From Solobacterium sp. (GTDB lineage Bacteria > Bacillota_I > Bacilli_A > Erysipelotrichales > Erysipelotrichaceae): a stretch of DNA of 17,242 nucleotides. Of this stretch, positions 15,014-17,242 are shown one piece after another. Numbering within the stretch: position 1 is the first letter of the stretch; every line of letters starts with the position of its first letter. The position numbers and the translations under genes are program-made. Under the pieces are notes generated by a model. The model was not told the origin of the DNA. It saw only the letters and a program-made list of their open reading frames with translations, and made no database searches. Location: positions 1 through 17,242 of the forward strand of contig JAFOLE010000258.1 of the NCBI GenBank assembly GCA_017419465.1. The letters are read 5' to 3'.

Positions 15014-15934
15014 ATGAGGAAAACGAAAAGTACGATAGGGTTTGTGATTGCGATACTTCTGATTATTCTGCTCGCAAATCCGGCATGGCTTCCGTTCTCA
15101 CAGGAAACAATCGCAAAGATCAACGAGATCCGGCAGAACAGCTTTCTGCTGGAAGGCAGCTGGAAGTTCACGATGGCTCATCTTCTGAATCTTCTGTTTG
15201 CCTTTGCGATCATATGGGTGATTTATACCATTCTGAAATTTATACTTGCGTGGACCGGTGACCGGGACGAACGTTCGCGCACGATATCGGGGCTTCTGAC
15301 CGGACTCCTGCGGTATCTCGCTGTTTTTACAGCAGTGATCTGGGGGCTCAATATTCTTGGCGTGGATACCATGGCGGTACTTGCCGGCGTCGGAATTTTA
15401 GGCCTTATTATCGGATTTGCAAGCCAGAGCCTGATTGAGGATATCATTACTGGTCTGTTCATCATCTTTGAACATCAGTATTCCATCGGAGACATCATTA
15501 TCCTGGACGACTTCCGCGGTATTGTGCGGAATATCGGTGTGCGCACAACGGTAATTGAGGATGCTGGAGGAAATCTGAAAATCGTGAATAACTCTGATAT
15601 CCGCAATTTTCAGAACCGGTCACGTATTCCGTCACTGGCTCTCAGTGAACCATCCGTATCCTACAGCACGGATCTGCGGTATCTGGAGGCAGTACTGAAG
15701 AAGGCACTGCCGGAGATGTATCAGAAACATGACGATTTGTATCTGGAAGAGCCGATTTACTACGGTGTCACCGAACTTGGGGACTCCGGGGTAACCGTTC
15801 GCATCGGGGCCTATGTAAATGAAGAAAACATATTCATTGCCCAGCGTCAGCTGAACCGTGATCTTAAACTGCTGTTTGATGAAAACGGAATTGAAATTCC
15901 GTTCCCGCAGGTGGTTGTGCACAGCGCAGACTGA
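15014..15934 (+). CDS. MscS-type small mechanosensitive ion channel
   Basis: 306 residues, length typical of short MscS homologues. Membrane helices at about 7-26, 55-80, 96-117 and the pore helix 121-153, which contains GFASQSLIEDIITGLFIIF. YSIGD (156-160) and GIVRNIGVRTT (169-179) fit the cytoplasmic beta domain. Such channels open under membrane tension to release solutes during osmotic downshock. GGAGGG (15001-15006) is 7 bases before ATG. It probably shares a transcript with the surface protein upstream (23-base gap) and the small membrane protein downstream (32-base gap), suggesting an envelope-stress group. Confidence 0.92.
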   Translation: MRKTKSTIGFVIAILLIILLANPAWLPFSQETIAKINEIRQNSFLLEGSWKFTMAHLLNLLFAFAIIWVIYTILKFILAWTGDRDERSRTISGLLTGLLRYLAVFTAVIWGLNILGVDTMAVLAGVGILGLIIGFASQSLIEDIITGLFIIFEHQYSIGDIIILDDFRGIVRNIGVRTTVIEDAGGNLKIVNNSDIRNFQNRSRIPSLALSEPSVSYSTDLRYLEAVLKKALPEMYQKHDDLYLEEPIYYGVTELGDSGVTVRIGAYVNEENIFIAQRQLNRDLKLLFDENGIEIPFPQVVVHSAD

Positions 15935-15966
15935 ATCTGCGATACAATGAACCCACAGGGTACATC

Positions 15967-16305
15967 ATGCGCAGAATCATTGAATCCATTCAAATCTTTA
16001 TTCATAAACTCCGTGACCTGCATGATCACTATGTCCGCAAATGGGAGACAACGGTTCTCAGCTGGCATCTTCCTGCGCCGGTGGGAATTCTGATTATCCT
16101 GCTGGGGCTTGTGCTTGTGCTGGGCGGTGCGGCCATGCTTGTGCTGCCGGGGCAGGGTATTCTGACGATTGCGCTGGGAATTGCCGTAGTCCGGATCGGA
16201 ACCCGCGTGCTGCGGGCAGAACGGACAGACGAATCCTCACAGAAGACGGATGTGCCAAAACCCACAAAAGAAAAACAGTTTGCGCAGGCACACATCGCGA
16301 AATAG
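15967..16305 (+). CDS. Small two-TM protein, PGPGW-like
   Basis: 112 residues with two hydrophobic segments (about 37-60 and 63-78) around the LPGQGILTIALG turn, which resembles the PGPGW family of putative membrane proteins (LPGPGI). The third position is Q instead of the usual P, so assignment is moderate. The C-terminal tail (about 85-112) is charged and likely cytoplasmic. No biochemical role is known for the family. AGGG (about 15957-15960) lies before ATG 15967. It is the last gene of the channel group, ending at a strong terminator. Confidence 0.7.
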   Translation: MRRIIESIQIFIHKLRDLHDHYVRKWETTVLSWHLPAPVGILIILLGLVLVLGGAAMLVLPGQGILTIALGIAVVRIGTRVLRAERTDESSQKTDVPKPTKEKQFAQAHIAK

Positions 16306-16323
16306 TTCATACGGAAAACAAAC

Positions 16324-16375
16324 AGCCGCAGAGTTCATTACATCGCTGTAATAAGCTCTGCGGCTTTGTCTTTGT
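16324..16375 (+). terminator. Terminator after PGPGW-like gene
   Basis: AGCCGCAGAG (16324-16333) pairs with CTCTGCGGCT (16356-16365); an inner ATTACA (16337-16342) pairs with TGTAAT (16347-16352). The tail is TTGTCTTTGT. It may also act for the opposing YkvA-type gene. Confidence 0.8.
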
Positions 16376-16452
16376 ATTGTGAATTATGTTCAGAATCCGC
16401 TGCCGGTTCAGTATCTGTCGCAGTACTTCGTATATCGGAAACGGAAATGCAA

Positions 16453-16935
16453 TCAGGCTTCCGTCTTCTCCGCAGGCGCGGTAACTGCGGGTGCCGCAGG
16501 TGTTTCGGCAGCTACAGGTTTTTCCGCTGCCGCAGCGGCTTTTGCGGCTTTCATCTCACGATATGCTTTGAGCTCCGGCTTGACCATTTCAAGCGCAAGA
16601 CCGACAACCGCAATATCATCCAGCATTCCGATGATAGGAATACGGTCAGGAATCAGGTCTTTCCGGTTGATCAGATAGATAAAGGAACCGACTGCTGCAA
16701 GGATGACCTTCGGGGAGACTTCAGTGTATTCCTTTGTGATATAGCTCTGAACGAGGGAAATCATATCCGGAAGCTCGGTGAACAGATTGCCGAGTACAGG
16801 GACCGTTGCCAGTTTGTCTCCGACCTCTTTCAGAACTTGTTCGACTTTTTCCGGATTATCAATGATTGCCTTGGCTTCTTCCATGCCGTTGTTTAAAACT
16901 GTTTTCGCTTTTTCAACATCTACAATCTCACTCAT
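16453..16935 (-). CDS. YkvA-like DUF1232 protein
   Basis: 160 residues. The DUF1232/YkvA motif YLINRKDLIPDRIPIIGMLDD sits at 87-107, flanked by hydrophobic stretches (about 76-90 and 107-117), so it is probably membrane-associated. The N-terminal 1-75 is helical. The C-terminal tail (about 128-160) is an Ala/Pro/Glu low-complexity extension. The family has no established function. AAGGAGG (16949-16943) lies 7 bases before ATG 16935, a strong Shine-Dalgarno. It is opposite in direction to the channel group and divergent from the nuclease-like gene at the edge. Confidence 0.85.
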   Translation of the reverse strand: MSEIVDVEKAKTVLNNGMEEAKAIIDNPEKVEQVLKEVGDKLATVPVLGNLFTELPDMISLVQSYITKEYTEVSPKVILAAVGSFIYLINRKDLIPDRIPIIGMLDDIAVVGLALEMVKPELKAYREMKAAKAAAAAEKPVAAETPAAPAVTAPAEKTEA

Positions 16936-17080
16936 AGTAAGACCTCCTTATGTCTCAATTGTAATAAATGTGCATATGTGGTGAAAAAGAATTTTATATT
17001 TTCATAAACTTTTTTGGATTTTGCGCGCGTAAATTTCAAATTCTCTCCCAATAAGATAAGCGGGAGGTTGAAAAATACCG

Positions 17081-17242
17081 ATGGTAAAACAGCATAAAGC
17101 AAAACGAAAACAGCTTGATCTGATTCTGAAAAAGCTGCTGAACCACAATGATGTCTTCGCGGATATCGTAAACGCAGTCCTGTTCCGCGGGGAAGAAGTG
17201 GTGAAACCGGAAGATCTGAGAAATGTACAGACGACATCCATG
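17081..17242 (+). CDS. N-terminus of a probable Rpn/PD-(D/E)XK nuclease-transposase, partial
   Basis: The reading frame from ATG 17081 (GGGAGG at 17062-17067) runs off the window after 54 codons. The visible sequence, DLILKKLLNHNDVFADIVN followed by NAVLFRGEEVVKPEDL and QTTSM, matches the usual N-terminal of Rpn-family (recombination-promoting nuclease) and PD-(D/E)XK putative transposase proteins, which often occur in many copies in gut Bacillota. The catalytic residues lie beyond the edge. It is not a broken gene as far as can be seen; it is cut by the window. Confidence 0.55.
   Translation, partial: MVKQHKAKRKQLDLILKKLLNHNDVFADIVNAVLFRGEEVVKPEDLRNVQTTSM

Overview
The window looks like a chromosomal segment of a Bacillota bacterium, plausibly a gut-associated Erysipelotrichales or Clostridia relative. 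The signs are good Shine-Dalgarno sites before most genes, stem-plus-U-run intrinsic terminators, sigma-A-like promoters, lipobox lipoproteins, an RpiR-controlled PTS and cell-wall O-acetylation genes. The lineage is an inference from gene content. I see no rRNA, tRNA, CRISPR array or insertion sequence.

Region 1 (1-5622, + strand) starts with a likely RiPP (ribosomally made, post-translationally modified peptide) locus. A promoter drives a radical SAM/SPASM maturase (174-1631). It is followed 17 bases later by a 93-residue precursor (1649-1930) with a double-glycine-type leader and six cysteines. The cysteines form two identically spaced modules, C-x9-C-x5-C, with CxxNDxC repeated. A strong terminator follows. 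Next come a membrane-anchored SGNH hydrolase and an acyltransferase-3 membrane protein, which together look like a split OatA-type O-acetyltransferase. A LacA/Maa-like hexapeptide acetyltransferase, another terminator and a free-standing aldo/keto reductase complete the region. No exporter or leader peptidase is visible.

Region 2 (5676-9964) holds secreted and surface proteins: an M13 zinc-peptidase lipoprotein, a MORN-repeat lipoprotein and, divergently, a secreted NAGPA-type phosphodiester glycosidase-like protein.

Region 3 (10025-13200) is an amino-sugar uptake module. A divergent RpiR regulator faces a PTS EIIBC (glucose/MurP-like, no EIIA) followed by a YdjC/ChbG-type deacetylase. The intergenic region carries two nearly identical 18-bp sites (17/18) and a related palindrome in the spacer of the PTS promoter. 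This is a readable model of autoregulated repression.

Region 4 (13363-17242) has a small unknown protein, a proline-rich surface protein, a MscS channel, a small two-TM protein with a PGPGW-like motif, a YkvA/DUF1232 protein, and the start of a probable Rpn-type (PD-(D/E)XK) nuclease cut off by the window edge.

The candidate for something undescribed is the RiPP pair with its duplicated six-Cys core. The RpiR operator set is the best regulatory finding.
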